Shown here piece after piece: positions 44,005 through 54,938 of a DNA stretch of 64,000 nucleotides. The translations under genes were made by a program, and so were the position numbers. The stretch's first letter is position 1. Every line of letters begins with the position of its first letter. This DNA is from Proteles cristata cristata. Lineage: Eukaryota > Chordata > Mammalia > Carnivora > Hyaenidae. The notes below the pieces were generated by a model. That model made no database searches and was not told the DNA's origin. It was given only the letters and a program-made list of their open reading frames with translations. The stretch lies in NCBI GenBank assembly GCA_017311185.1, contig JAESUZ010000420.1, positions 620,001 to 684,000 on the forward strand, given 5' to 3'.

Positions 44005-44136
44005 TATTTTTTTTTTTTTAAAGTATGTTCCCAGGTTAGAGTCCCCAACCTGGGGCTTGAACTCAAGACTCTGAGATCAAGACCTGAGCTGAGATCAAGA
44101 GTTGAACGCTTAACCAACTGAGCCACCCAGGCGCCA
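44005..44136 (-). mobile_element. Old CAN-SINE without CT tract, antisense
   Basis: aacctggggcttgaactcaa, 'gagatcaagacctgagctga' and head gccacccaggcgccac. It lacks the CT tract, like the copy at 13350. An older carnivoran layer. Confidence 0.85.
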
Positions 44137-44263
44137 CCTCCCCTCCTGCCCCCCAAACTCCTTACTATTATTTTTTTTTTTATTAAGGATGGCTTGATTT
44201 CCATTTTGAAATCCCAGAAGAATTCCAGCAAGGGACAAGAAAACAGACATGAAATCAGCTCAC

Positions 44264-44485
44264 AGGGCGCCTGGGTGGCTCAGTCGGTTAAGCGTCCGAC
44301 TTCAGCTCAGGTCATGATCTTGTGGTTCGCGGGTTCGAGTCCTGCGTCGGGCTCTGTGCTGACAGCTAGCTCAGAGCCTGGAGCCTGTTTCAGATTCTGT
44401 GTCTCCCTCTCTCTCTGACCCTCCCCTGCTCATGCACTCTATCTCTCTCAGAAAGAAATAAAACATTAAAAATATAAAATAAAAT
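44264..44485 (+). mobile_element. CAN-SINE, sense, CpG-rich
   Basis: gggcgcctgggtggctcagt, cggttaagcgtccgacttca, 'gttcgcgggttcgagtcctg', cgtcgggctc, with a duplicated agct (gacagctagctcagagcc) and agaaagaaataaaac end. Recent by CpG content; no clear target duplication. Confidence 0.95.
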
Positions 44486-45580
44486 AGAGGGAGCAAGTTA
44501 AGAAAAATAAAAGCAGAAATAAATGAAACAAAGAACAATAGTTGGGATAATCAATAAAACCCCAAGCTGGAGTTTCTGAAAGAATGATACACACATACTA
44601 ACTTCCTACAAGTATGATGGAGGCAAAGGGAGAAGACACATGTGATGTTATGCATGATGAGAGACAGCATGGACACAGAGGAGATTCTTAAAATTAGGAG
44701 ACTTCTTCGTGCAGCATCCTAGCTGAAGTCAGAGGGTCAGGTAAGAACCACAAATGCAGAAAGTTGCCAGAGAAGTTCTTTTGCAAGCTGGGCTGATGTT
44801 GGCGATAGATATGCTCTTGCAAAAATCTAACGTTTTTTCTTCAGCTTTGTATCCCATCGTTATTTTTTTGGTTCATGGCCGACTTATATGAAAAATGTCT
44901 TTAAACTATTGAATTACCCTCGGAATGAGATACTCAAAAGTAGAAACGGGCAGACTGCATGAATAGCAGAGTCACATCTCGCTTGTGTGAGGCACAGCCT
45001 CTTTAACTGGAATAACAGGAGGAATTACCCACGTGGTTTGAATTGTTAGGCTCCCTTTTTTCCTTCTTCTTTTCTTTAAAAAGATTTTTAAAAAATGTAA
45101 TAGAGCATATAAAGTGAATTCACATAATAAATGTATGAATGATATGATCCAGCTATATAGCTTCATACTGATCCATTTGAAAACCTAGAGAAAATGGACA
45201 AAAATGTCAAGGAAAATATAAATTACCCAAAGCTGGTCCAAGAAAGCCAATAGAAAACACTTACAAAAAATAGAAATGGTAGTTAAAGGCCCATCTACCA
45301 ACCTGCCCGTCCCTCCCTATCACCAGTACTCAAGCCTTTTGTAGTTAAATATAGTCAACTTCTACCATATCTCAGAGAGGAGCTCACTCTCATCTTATAT
45401 TTCAAAGCACAGAAAAACACGGGGACCCACCAATCTTATTTCATAAGGCTAGTTTATTTCTGGTTTCAAGACAAGAAACTACAATTACAGGCTAATCTCG
45501 CTTATGAATGTAGAGGCCAGAACTCTGAATAATACCAGATAATTGAATCTGGTGGTGTATTAAAAGAATAATAGATCTTG

Positions 45581-45804
45581 GGGCGCCTGGGTGGCTTAGT
45601 CGGTTAAGCGTCCGACTTTCGCTTAGGTCATGATCTCACGGTTAGTGGGTTTGAGCCCCGCGTCGGGCTCTGTGCTGACTGCCAGCTCAGAGCCTGGAGC
45701 CTGTTTCAGTCTGTGACTCCCTCTCTCTCTCTGACCCTTCCCTGCTCACGCTGTCTCTCTCTCTCTCCGAGAAATAAATAAAACATTAAAAAATTAAAAA
45801 AAAA
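45581..45804 (+). mobile_element. Young CAN-SINE, sense
   Basis: Complete youngest-subfamily copy (ggcttagtcggttaagcgtc, ctttcgcttaggtc, ctgactgccagctc). A perfect 19-bp target duplication aaaagaataatagatcttg lies at 45562-45580 and 45805-45823, inside the L1M. Confidence 0.97.
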
Positions 45805-46020
45805 AAAAGAATAATAGATCTTGATCAAGTAGGATTTATCCGAGAAATTCAAGTTGGGAACCAATGCAGATATCAATGTACCTTACTGTATTTAGGGATT
45901 AAAGTGGAGGGAGAAATCATTCAGTGGGTACTGGGGAGATGTTTGCTAAAAGGCAGCATCCTTTCTAGATAGAAATAGAAATAGATATAAAGGGTATCTA
46001 GCATAAATATACAACAAATA

Positions 46021-46169
46021 TTTTTTTATTGAGTGTAAATGACATGCAATATTATATTAGATTCAAGTGTACTACATAGTGACTTGACATCTCTGTAAGT
46101 TATGCCATGGAGCTATGCTCTGTCACCATGCAATGCTATTACAATACCATTGACTAAACTCCCTACACT
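46021..46169 (-). mobile_element. Short 5'-truncated L1 3' end, antisense, in L1M
   Basis: 'atgacatgcaatattatatt' and agattcaagtgtactacata resemble antisense L1MA/MB 3'-UTR. Flanks aatatacaacaaata (46006-46020) and aatatacagcaaata (46170-46184) are a 14/15 target duplication, giving an insert of only about 150 bp. Confidence 0.75.
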
Positions 46170-46434
46170 AATATACAGCAAATAGTATACTTAATGGTGA
46201 ATCTTTAGAAACATCATCACTAAAGTAAGAAGCAACACATGGATGTCTGCTTTAACTACCAATGATTACGATTCTACTGAGGGCCTGCCCGATGCAACAG
46301 GATGAAATGTGAGAAGATAAGTACTGGACAGGAATATAGAGTTTACAGAATGGTATTAACTGAAACAGGAAAACAAAGTTCTGTCTGCTCTCTTTGCTAT
46401 CAGTGACACTTTAAAAAACCCAAACATAAGGAGA

Positions 46435-46520
46435 ATATTATATTTACTCTTCTGTAACTCGATTATATACATGGAGTATATTATATTTACTCTTATATAA
46501 CTCAATTATATACATGGAAT
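46435..46520. repeat. Two 43-bp tandem units
   Basis: 46435-46477 and 46478-46520 match at 39 of 43 positions, starting atattatatttactctt and ending ttatatacatgga(g/a)t. All four differences are G or C in the first unit and A in the second. Confidence 0.93.
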
Positions 46521-46689
46521 ATCTCCGTATGGGCACAAATACATTAGATGAATTAATGCAGTTTGTTTAAGTAGGTCCTTACCAATGAATGTTGGATTTC
46601 TTCCATTGTTTTTTTTTGGGGGGGGGCTCTTGTAAACCCCTCTTTGCCTTTGCGTCACTGTATTTGAGGGTTAAATGTCTAGGTCTTGA

Positions 46690-47570
46690 ATTGCTAGATT
46701 AAAAATAGCCCAGATGTCTTTCAACAGGTGAATGGCAGATTGTGGTTTGCTTTGCAATCCAAGCCATGGAATACACCTCAGAGATAACAAGGAACAGGCT
46801 ACAGGGGTGCCTGGGTGGCTCAGTCGGTTAAGCCTCTGCCTTGGGCTCAGGTCATGATCTCGTGGTTCGTGAGCTCGAGCCCTATGCTGACAGCTCAGAA
46901 CCTGGAGCCAGTTTCGGATTCTGTGTTTCCCTCTCTCTCTACCCCTCCCCTGCTCACACTCTGTCTCTCTTTCCCTCAAAATAAATAAACATTATTTTTT
47001 ATTTAAAAAATTAAAAATTAAAAAAAATAAAGGCATGGACTGCACAACAGGGAAGAAGCTACGGAATTATGTTGGGTGAAAAAAGCCAATCCCAAAAGGT
47101 TACATACTATATAATTCCCTTTGTATATAACATTTGTAAGTGACACAGTTTTAGAAATGGAAGACAGCTCAGTGATTGCCAGGGATTAGGGCAGGGGTGG
47201 ATAGGATGGTGGAGAGTCATGGGGGCAGGTAGGGCTGGTCATAAAAGGCAGCAGAAATGATCCTTGTGGTGACAGAACTGTTTAGTGCTTCCAGTGTGGT
47301 GGTGAATCCTAATGGAGATATGTGAGTCCACACGTGAAATTATATAGGACTAAACACACATGCAGACACACACACACACACACACGAGTACAAGTGAGAT
47401 GGGAAATCTGATTAAGATGAATGGATTGTATGAATGCCGATATCCTGATTGTGACATCGCGCTCTAGTTTTATAAAATGTTATCACTGGGGATCCTGGGG
47501 TCAAGAGTACACAGGACCTCTTTGTATTCTTTCATGTGAATCTACAATTACCTCAAAATATACAGTAAAA
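46690..47570 (+). mobile_element. Ancient L1M (L1ME-type) 3' end, sense
   Basis: 'gatgtctttcaacaggtgaa', 'atggaatacacctcagagat', 'tatgttgggtgaaaaaagcc', 'gcagatc'-like 'gatta..ggcaggggtggat', 'gccgatatcctgattgtgac' and 'atgtgaatctacaattacct' plus caaaata give the full ordered 3' end. It includes a short (CA)n at about 47366-47385. Confidence 0.85.
46804..47030 (+). mobile_element. CAN-SINE, sense, in L1M
   Basis: ggggtgcctgggtggctcag head, 'tcgtgagctcgagccctatg' with a small deletion after the B-box, CT tract, tcaaaataaataaac and a long A/T-mixed tail. Confidence 0.94.
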
Positions 47571-47579
47571 AATTTTAAG

Positions 47580-47810
47580 ACACCTTGAATTAAAAAGGGT
47601 ATACAAATGTTTAATTTTTCTATTTTTGGCAAGTTGCCCTCCTAAAATGTTGCTTCAGTGTGTACTCTTAATGGCGATAAGGCGTATGAAAGAGTCTACG
47701 TTCCTCCACATCTAATCAACAAAGAGATACTACTTTCAGCCTGTCAGATTGGAAGGAAGAGTGATATGTATCCCACTGTTGGCCAGAGTGTAGGAAATAG
47801 GTGCTCTCTA
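47580..47810. mobile_element. L1M pieces in opposite orientations
   Basis: 47620-47700 (ggcaagttgccctcctaaaa) reads as antisense L1M; 47735-47800 (cctgtcagattggaaggaag) reads as sense L1M of the same region. Either two insertions or an inversion of one. Confidence 0.4.
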
Positions 47811-47819
47811 ATGCGCTTG

Positions 47820-48090
47820 GTGTGCGCCCTATGTCGGGTTCCCCAGGAAGCAGATTCTGAGGCAGAGTCATGGGTCAGGGGTTTATTAGAGCACCTTACT
47901 GGGATCAACAGGTCCAGAAGGAAAGGTGGAAAACAAGGTTGGGCACAGGGAGGAACTGAGCCAAGATGCAGTGTCAGCAGAGATCTCAGGTGACCCCACA
48001 GATAGTGTTGACGTGTTACGGACCCTTCAGGGTTGTGTGGATCAGTTATTGGATGCACTCATTGTGCCTGGACTAGGGTGGCTTATGACA
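47820..48090 (+). mobile_element. Unnamed ancient dispersed repeat
   Basis: 'gggttccccaggaagcagat' plus tctgaggcagagtca and 'ggggtttattagagcacctt' is a sequence I recognise as recurrent in mammalian genomes, but I cannot assign its family. Confidence 0.4.
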
Positions 48091-48327
48091 GATATTGACT
48101 GATGTCAAGTGGCTGAGCATTTGTGCCCCAGAGCGTATAGTGCTTTGTCCTTTGTGGATGCTTTGTAATAGACAGCAATATACCCCCCTCTGTGTACTTC
48201 CACGGACGCACCTACATTTTCTCTGATGTATCAGTCATTCTCCTTTTAGGCCAGGCCATTCTTCTTTGCTCAGTGGGTTTTTCAGTTCCCTTCTCTTTCC
48301 TCACAAAACAGATGACCAGCTGCACTG

Positions 48328-48329
<2 letters not shown>

Positions 48330-48362
<33 letters not shown>

Positions 48363-48920
48363 GCTGTGCAGACATGGAAATTTTTTTATGAGGTCAATTT
48401 ATTTATCTGTATTTAATCTTTTCTTTTATGGCCTCTGGATTTTGTGCTACACTTGGAAAGATTTCCCATTCCAAATTTATTTTAGAATCCATCTTTGTTT
48501 CGAGTAATTTTTTTTTACTTAAAATTTTTTTTGTCCTTTTGAGATTTGCTATGATATAAAAAAATGAGCAGGGGATCTAGCAGTATTCACTCAAAAGGCT
48601 AGCCAGCGGTCTCAACATCATTTATTTAATAATTTATAACTTCACCACCGAACTGAAATGTTACCTTATCATATACTGAATTCTCTGATGAGGCTGATGA
48701 ATAATTTCTTAAATCTTCTTAATACTAAGCTGTCTTTGCATTTCTGAAATGAATTCTACTTGCTCCTGATTTATTATTCTTTTATGGTTTGTTGAATTCT
48801 ATTCACTAATATTTTATCTAGGAAATTTTGCATCCATTTTCAACCATGAGAATGGCCACTCCTTTTTATTTTGCTGTGCTGTAGTCTTACTGTTTTGTAT
48901 AGCAAAAAAGGATTTGGAAC
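48330..48920 (-). mobile_element. Ancient L1M ORF2, antisense, internally deleted
   Basis: 'gaggtcaatttatttatctg', 'gagatttgctatgatataaa', 'ggtctcaacatcatttattt' belong to one antisense ORF2 part; 'tttgcatttctgaaatgaat', 'tgttgaattctattcactaa' and 'ttttgcatccattttcaacc' to a more 5' part. The intervening region is missing. Confidence 0.7.
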
Positions 48921-48983
48921 TCCTGATTCCAGGCTTAGCCCCCAGGATAAGCTGAGCGTATACCTCTCTACAGTCTCTCTACA

Positions 48984-48995
48984 GTGTGTGTGTGT

Positions 48996-49029
<34 letters not shown>
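48984..49029. repeat. (TG)n microsatellite
   Basis: About 22 TG units with one interruption (gtgtatgtg). Confidence 0.96.
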
Positions 49030-49031
<2 letters not shown>

Positions 49032-49144
49032 CCTAGAAGGGAACTCTCCAAGCGGTCACTGAGGAGCGAGAAACAGGCTAGCACGCCCAGTTAACCAATG
49101 TTCCCAAGAAGAGAAGGGAGTCGTTACGTCAAGAGGGCAAACGC

Positions 49145-49625
49145 TATATGAGCCATCTACTACTGCATAACAAACTAGTGCAAATTCAGCACCTTAACAC
49201 ACAGACACATTTCTCACAGGTTCTGTGGGTCAAGAGTCTGGGTGTAGCTCAGCTGGTCTTCTGTCTGGGGTCTCACAAGGCTGCCATCAAGTTTTCAGCC
49301 ACAGCTTTCTTCTTATTAGAGGATAGACTGTGGAAGGTTCTGTTCCCAGTTCCCTAAGGTTGTTGCCAGGATTCATTTCCTTGTGGCTGTAGGATTTACG
49401 ACAGCTTGTTTCTCCAAACCCAGTAATGGAGAGAGAGGAGAAAGCCTCTCAAGTCTACTAGCATGAAAGAGTCTTAACGTTTTGTGACATATTCAGGGGA
49501 CCCATCACCTTGTCATATCCGACTGTGTAGAAGTCAGTGGGATAGGGTAATAAAAACACCTGAATGTCAAGAGACAGGGATCATGGGGACCACCTTAAAG
49601 TCTGCCACACTACCATGTGTGACCG
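49145..49625 (+). mobile_element. MLT1J-like MaLR LTR, sense
   Basis: 'ctactactgcataacaaact', 'ttctgtgggtcaagagtctg', 'ggtgtagctcagctggtctt', 'gggtctcacaaggctgccat', 'ttgttgccaggattcatttc' and 'aaagtctgccacact' follow the MLT1 J/K-type LTR closely. Confidence 0.82.
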
Positions 49626-50090
49626 CCTTACCTCTAACCTGCAAAATCACCCAAGGAAGAGCTTTTATGATCAAAACCTGAATTTGCTGCCAGATAAATA
49701 GAGATCTTACTTGAGCTGAAGGAATTTAGCCTACCTGCCAAATATTTTCCTTCAAAACCCTCATCTGCAAAATACAAGGGGGAAAAACCCATCCAATACA
49801 TGAGAAAAACCAACATCACAAGAGAGGTATCAAACCCATCAAAGAATTTTTTTTTAGAATTTTATTTTATTTTATTTTATTTTTTTTCTTACAAATAGTT
49901 TATTGTCTAGTTGGTTTCCATATAATACCCAGTGCTCCTCCCCACAAGTGCCCTCCTCCATGCCCATCTCCCCCCATCCCCCACACCCATCAGTCCTCAG
50001 TTTGTTTCTCAGCATTGAAGAGTCTCTCATGGTTTGCCTCTCTCCCTTTCCCCCACCATTTCCTCCCTTCTTCTCCCCCTTGGTCCTCCG

Positions 50091-51920
50091 TTAAGTTCCT
50101 CCTAATCCTCCTATACATGCAAACATATAATATTTGTCCTTCTCTGCCTGACTTATTTCGCTAAGCATAACACCCTCAAGGTCCATCCACGTTGCTACAC
50201 ATGGCCAGATTTCATTCTTTCTCATTGCCATGTAGTATTCCATTGTATCGATAAACCACATCTTTTTGATCCATTCATCTGTTGATGGACACTTAGGCTC
50301 TTTCCATGTTTTAGCTATTGTGGAGAGTGCTGCTATGAACATTGGGGTACATGTGCTCCTATGGATCAGCATTTCTGTATCCCTTGGATAAATTCCTAGC
50401 AGTGCTATTGCTGGGTCATAGGGGAGTTCTATTGTTATTTTACTGAGGAAGCTCCACACTGTTTTCCAGAGGGGCTATACCAGTTTGCATTCCCACCAAC
50501 AGTGTAGGAGGGTGCCCGCATCCTCGCGAGCATCTAGAGTTCTCTGATTTGCTCATTTTAGCCACTCTGACCGTCATGTGGTGGTTTCTCAGTGTGGTTT
50601 TGATTTGTATTTCCCTGATGAGGAGCGATGCTGAGCATTGTTTCATGTGTCTGTTGGCCATCTCGATATCCTCTTTGGAGAAGTGTCTGTTCATGTCTTC
50701 TGCCCATTTCTTCACTGGGTTGTTTGTTTTTCAGCTGTGGAGTTTGGTGAGTTCCTTATAGATTTTGGATATTAACCCTTTATCTGATATGTCTTTTGCA
50801 ACTATCTTTCCCAATTCCGTTGGTTGCCTGTTAGTTTCGCGGGTTGTTTCCTTTGCTGTGCCGAAGCTTTAAATCTTGATGAGGTCCCAATCGTTTATTT
50901 TTGCTCTTGATTCCCTTGCTTTTGGGGATGTGTCAAGTAAGAAGTTGCTGCGGTGGAGGTCAAGGAGGTTGTTTCCTGCTTTCTCCTCTAGGGTGTTGAT
51001 AGTTTCCTGTCTCACGTTCAGGTCCTTTATCCATTTTGAGTTTATTTTTGTGCATGGTGTGAGAAAATGATCTAGTTTCATTCTTCTGCATGTTGCTGTC
51101 CAGTTCTCCCAACACCATCTGTTAAAAAGGCTGTCTTTTTTCCATCGGATATTCTTTCCTGCTTTGTCAAAGATTAGTTGGCTGTATACCTTTGGGTCCA
51201 GCTCTGAGTTTTTAATTTGATTCCATTGGCCTATGTGTCTATTTTTGTGCCAATACCATACTGTCTGGATGATGACAGCTTTGTAGTAGAGGCTAAACTC
51301 TGGGATGGTGATACCTCCCATTTTGGTTTTATTTTTCAGTATTACTTTGCTATTCAGGGTCTTTTGTGGTTCCATACAAATTTTAGGATAGTTTGTTCTA
51401 GTTTTGAGAAGTATGCTGGTGCAATTTTGATTGGAATTGCATTGAATGTGTAGATTGCTTTGGGTAGTAATGACATCTTAACTATATTTATTCTTCCAAT
51501 CCATGAGGATGGAATGTTTTTCCATTTCTTTGTGTCTTCTTCAATTTCCTTCATAAGTTTTCTATAGTTTTCATTATACAGATCTCTTGTATCCTTGGTT
51601 AGGTTTATTCCTAGGTATTTTATGTTTTTTTGTGCAATTGTGAATGGGATCAGTTTCTTGATTTCTCTTTCTGTTGCCTCATTATTGGTGTATAAAAATG
51701 CAACCGATTTCTGTACGTTGATTTTGTACCCTGCAACTTGTCTGAATTCTTGGATCAGTTCTAGTAGGCTTCTGGTGGAGTCTGTCGGGCTTTCTATGTA
51801 GAGTATCATGTCATCTGTGAAGAGTGAAAGTTTGACTTCCTCTTTGCCAATTCTGATGCCTTTGATTTCCTTTTGGTGTCTGATGGCTGATGCTAGGACT
51901 TCGAGCACTATGTTAAACAA
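50091..51920 (-). pseudogene. L1 ORF2 remnant, frameshifted
   Basis: ORF2 of the inverted L1 survives as overlapping frames: 51354-51920 with the reverse-transcriptase active-site region (FTDDM at residues 34-38; the usual alanine is threonine), 50869-51375, 50440-50715 and 50091-50459. Frameshifts separate them. One falls within the C-terminal cysteine motif (CSRGC retained; HCWWEC shifted to another frame). The endonuclease domain is absent. Nonfunctional. Confidence 0.9.
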
Positions 51921-52239
51921 CAGTGGTGAGAGTGGGCATCCCTGTCGTGTTCCTGATCTCAGGGGGAAAGCTCTCAGTTTTTCCCCGTTGAGGATGATGT
52001 TAGCTGAAGGCTTCTCATAGATGGCTTTTATGCTGTTTAAGTAGGTTCCTTCTATCCCGACTTTCTCTAGAGTATTAAGAAGGGATGCTGTATTTTGTCA
52101 AATGCTTTTTCTGCATCTATTGACAGGATCATGTGGTTTTTATCTCTTCTTTTATTGATGTGATGTATCAAATTGATTGACTTGTGAATGTTGAACCAGC
52201 CCTGTAACCCAGGAATGAATCCCACTTGATCTTGGTGGA

Positions 52240-52638
52240 AGAAATGGACAAATTCCTAAACACACACTCACTACCAAAATTCACACGGGAAGAAATAGAA
52301 AATCTGAACAGACCCATAACGAGTGAAGAAATTGAATCAGTGATCAAAAATCTCCCAACAAATAAGAGCCCTGGACCTGATGGCTTCCCTGGGGAATTCT
52401 ACCAGACATTTAAAACAGAATTAATCCCAATTCTTCTCGAACTATTCCAAAAAACAAAATCGAAGGAAAACTCCCGGACTCATTTTATGAAGCCAGCATC
52501 ACTCTGATTCCCAAGCCAGACAGAGATCCAGCAAAAAAAGAGAACTACAGGCCAATATCATTGATGAATACGGATGCAAAAATCCTCAACAAGATACTTG
52601 CAAATTGAATCCAGCAGCACATAAAAAGAATCATCCAC
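52240..52638 (+). pseudogene. Inverted 5' piece of the same L1 ORF2
   Basis: Sense ORF2 with [40 protein letters not shown] and [11 protein letters not shown], i.e. the start of the reverse-transcriptase domain. A frameshift occurs at about 52460 ([14 protein letters not shown]), after which it continues in another frame with the [21 protein letters not shown] segment. Confidence 0.92.
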
Positions 52639-52656
52639 CAAACCCATCAAAGAATT

Positions 52657-53470
52657 AAAGAGGGAGGTAAGAGAAGATTGGCATTAGTATCAATCTCTCA
52701 CAACCAGAGAAAGCCACTAGGAAAATGGAAAATCAGAGGCCCTAAAAATTCTGAAGGCCCTAAATTGTAAAACAAAAGTAGAGTCAATAAGAGTGCTGAA
52801 GTCTGAATTAGAAAACTGGAATTAAGGGACTCTTCCAGAACATGGAATAAAGGATCCAGAATTATAAACTATGAGTCACATTAAAAGGGAAGATTGGCCT
52901 TATAGTTACACAACTTACTGAAGAGATGTTCTGAAAGGAGATAGAGAATCAAAGGGAGAGAGTGAGAACAGAAGCAGTAGAAGAAAATTTCCTAGAGCTG
53001 AAGACAGATGTACAGAGTGCTGAGTAGTGTCAATAATAACAATAAAAACCCATTAGGCTACATTAGGTAAACGTTAGTACCCCAAGTTAAAGAGAACATT
53101 CTCGAAACTTCCAGAAGGGAAGAAACAAGATTTCCAAGAAAGAAAAGAGAATTAGATTAGCATCAGACTTCTCGGATCATCAGAGAAAATAGAATTCGAA
53201 ATTCTGAGAAACGTATGTTGTACCTGAAATTCTGTATTCAAACTATCAGTCAAGTAGGGGGACAGGAAAGACATTTGTCCTCTCTACAGATGTTTAGGAA
53301 TCTTATCATTCAGAGCCCTTCTCTGAAAGCATTATTTCAGGATGTACTCCAGTAAAAATGAAGATGGAAATTTAAAAAAAAAGGGGGGGGAGATCTGAGA
53401 CTTGAGAAAATCACAGAGATAACACAACAAACAGTTAAAGGTAAAGAATTTTGATGGGTAATGCAAACAG
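52657..53470 (+). mobile_element. Ancient L1M 5' region, sense
   Basis: 'cctagagctgaagacagatg', 'aacattctcgaaacttccag', 'agcatcagacttctcggatc', 'tctgtattcaaactatcagt', 'gaaagcattatttcaggatg' and tactccagtaaaaatgaaga match the 'tctatacccagccaaactatcaatca..aggatgtgctccaacaaaa' module of L1M. The young L1 was inserted at its left edge. Confidence 0.65.
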
Positions 53471-53571
53471 GGAAGCAATGTGGAATAAAAGCCCCATATG
53501 CTTTCAGCACCGGGAGTGGGGGATCTGGGGGGACAAGTGAAAGTTAAGGGTCTTATCAGAAGGAGGATATA

Positions 53572-53784
53572 CTGGGGCGCCTGGGTGGCTTAGTAGGTTA
53601 AGCGTCCGACTTTCGCTTGGGTCATGATCTCGCGGTTCATGGGTTCAAGCCCCGCGTCAGGCTTTGTGCTGACAACTCAGAGCCTGGAACCTGTTTCAGA
53701 TTCTGTCTCCCTCTCTCTCTGACCCTCCCCTGCTCACGCTGTCTCTCTCTCTCCCTCCTAGAAATAAATAAAAATATAAAAAAA
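53572..53784 (+). mobile_element. Young CAN-SINE, sense
   Basis: ctggggcgcctgggtggctt head, ctttcgcttgggtcatgatc, tctgtctccctctctctctg, cctagaaataaataaa. A perfect 14-bp target duplication agaaggaggatata lies at 53558-53571 and 53785-53798. Confidence 0.97.
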
Positions 53785-54084
53785 AGAAGGAGGATATAAA
53801 TGTTGATTAACTACCATTGTGGAGAGAACAATAAAGTTTAAATTTGTATCTAAGTATTCTCTATGTATTTGATGATATGTAGATATAGACACTCTATAAC
53901 TAGAAAAATTGAGCAAAGAACACTTCATCAACCCCACAAAGGTTAGAGGAGGGAAAGAGGAAACAAATTAAGATAGACAGCAGTAGAAAACATGAAACAT
54001 GGTGGAGAAAATAAACTCAAGTATTAGCATTTGGATTAAATGTAAATGAATTAAATTTCTCTATAAAAAGGCAGAAAATATAGC

Positions 54085-54325
54085 CACCATTTAGTGTGTG
54101 TCAACCATGGCGTAGACATTGTGCTAAGTGCTTTGGATAGCTACTTTTATTAAAAGCTGACCCTAAACCCTGCAAGGTAGATTCTCTGTTTGCTCTTCTG
54201 TTAGAGATGAGAAAATTGAAGTTAAAGACAGATAGAGCCATTTGCTTCACGTGTAGGAGCTGGACTCAAACCCGGGCTCTTTGCTGCTTAAGGCCATGCT
54301 CTTAATCACTCTATTAAACCACCAC
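54085..54325 (-). mobile_element. MIR SINE, antisense
   Basis: 'ccatttagtgtgtgtcaacc', 'gacattgtgctaagtgcttt', 'atgagaaaattgaagttaaa', 'gagctggactcaaacccggg', 'gccatgctcttaatcactct' give nearly complete antisense MIR. Confidence 0.87.
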
Positions 54326-54700
54326 CCCGCTGGATTTAAAAACATAAAAACATTATATACATATTATTTGTAAGTGGTAAACCAATGCAAAAATATATAT
54401 ACATAATCTGACAGTAAAGGGTTGAAAAAAGATAATGCTAGGCAAATGATAACAAAAATGAAATGAGGTAAGGGCAATAATATTCGTGTTATATTGATGT
54501 GAATAAAGCAATTCTGAGAACCATGCACAGAGTATGATTCTGTTTATGTTAACAAAAATGTATGTACATGTGTGCACGCGCTGTGAAATTAGTGGTGATA
54601 TGAAGGGCTGTGTGCGTGTGTAGATTGAGTTCTTGTACAATGCTCTTTTATTTACGTGATTAAAAATTTTTTTTGAATATAGGGAATAAACCTTATTCTT

Positions 54701-54919
54701 TTTTTTTTTAAATGTTTTATTTATTTCTAGGAGAGAGAGAGAGAGAGACAGCGTGAGCAGGGGAGGGTCAGAGAGAGAGGGAGTCACAGACTGAAACAGG
54801 CTCAGGCTCTGAGCTGGCAGTCAGCACAGAGCCCGACGCGGGGCTCGAACCCACGAACCGCGAGATCATGACCCGAGCGAAAGTCGGACGCCCAACCGAC
54901 TACGCCACCCAGGCGCCCC
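54701..54919 (-). mobile_element. Very young CAN-SINE, antisense, CpG-intact
   Basis: Perfect 19-bp target duplication gggaataaaccttattctt at 54682-54700 and 54920-54938. Most CpG sites of the tRNA-like region are intact (cccgacgcggggctcgaacc; cgaaagtcggacgcccaacc), implying little time for CpG decay. One of the two youngest copies in the window. Confidence 0.97.
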
Positions 54920-54938
54920 GGGAATAAACCTTATTCTT

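Larger units (their letters stand above)
44486..46420 (+). mobile_element. Ancient L1M ORF2, sense, with nested insertions
   Basis: 'aaaataaaagcagaaataaa' and tgaaacaaagaacaatagtt (44500-44540), 'gaaaacctagagaaaatgga' (45178), 'ctacaattacaggctaatct' (45480), 'gatcaagtaggatttatccg' (45824), and 'agtatacttaatggtgaatc' (46184) follow the ORF2 from before the reverse-transcriptase domain into it. Contains the SINE at 45581 and a short L1 at 46021. Confidence 0.65.
49849..52638 (-). mobile_element. Young L1, about 2.8 kb, with 5' inversion
   Basis: A perfect 18-bp target duplication caaacccatcaaagaatt lies at 49831-49848 and 52639-52656. 49849 to about 52239 is L1 in antisense, from A-tail (as (TTTTA)n) through 3'-UTR and ORF2. 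From about 52240 to 52638 the adjoining 5' ORF2 segment is in sense orientation, ending aatcatccacca exactly where the antisense part begins. This is the twin-priming structure. Confidence 0.96.
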
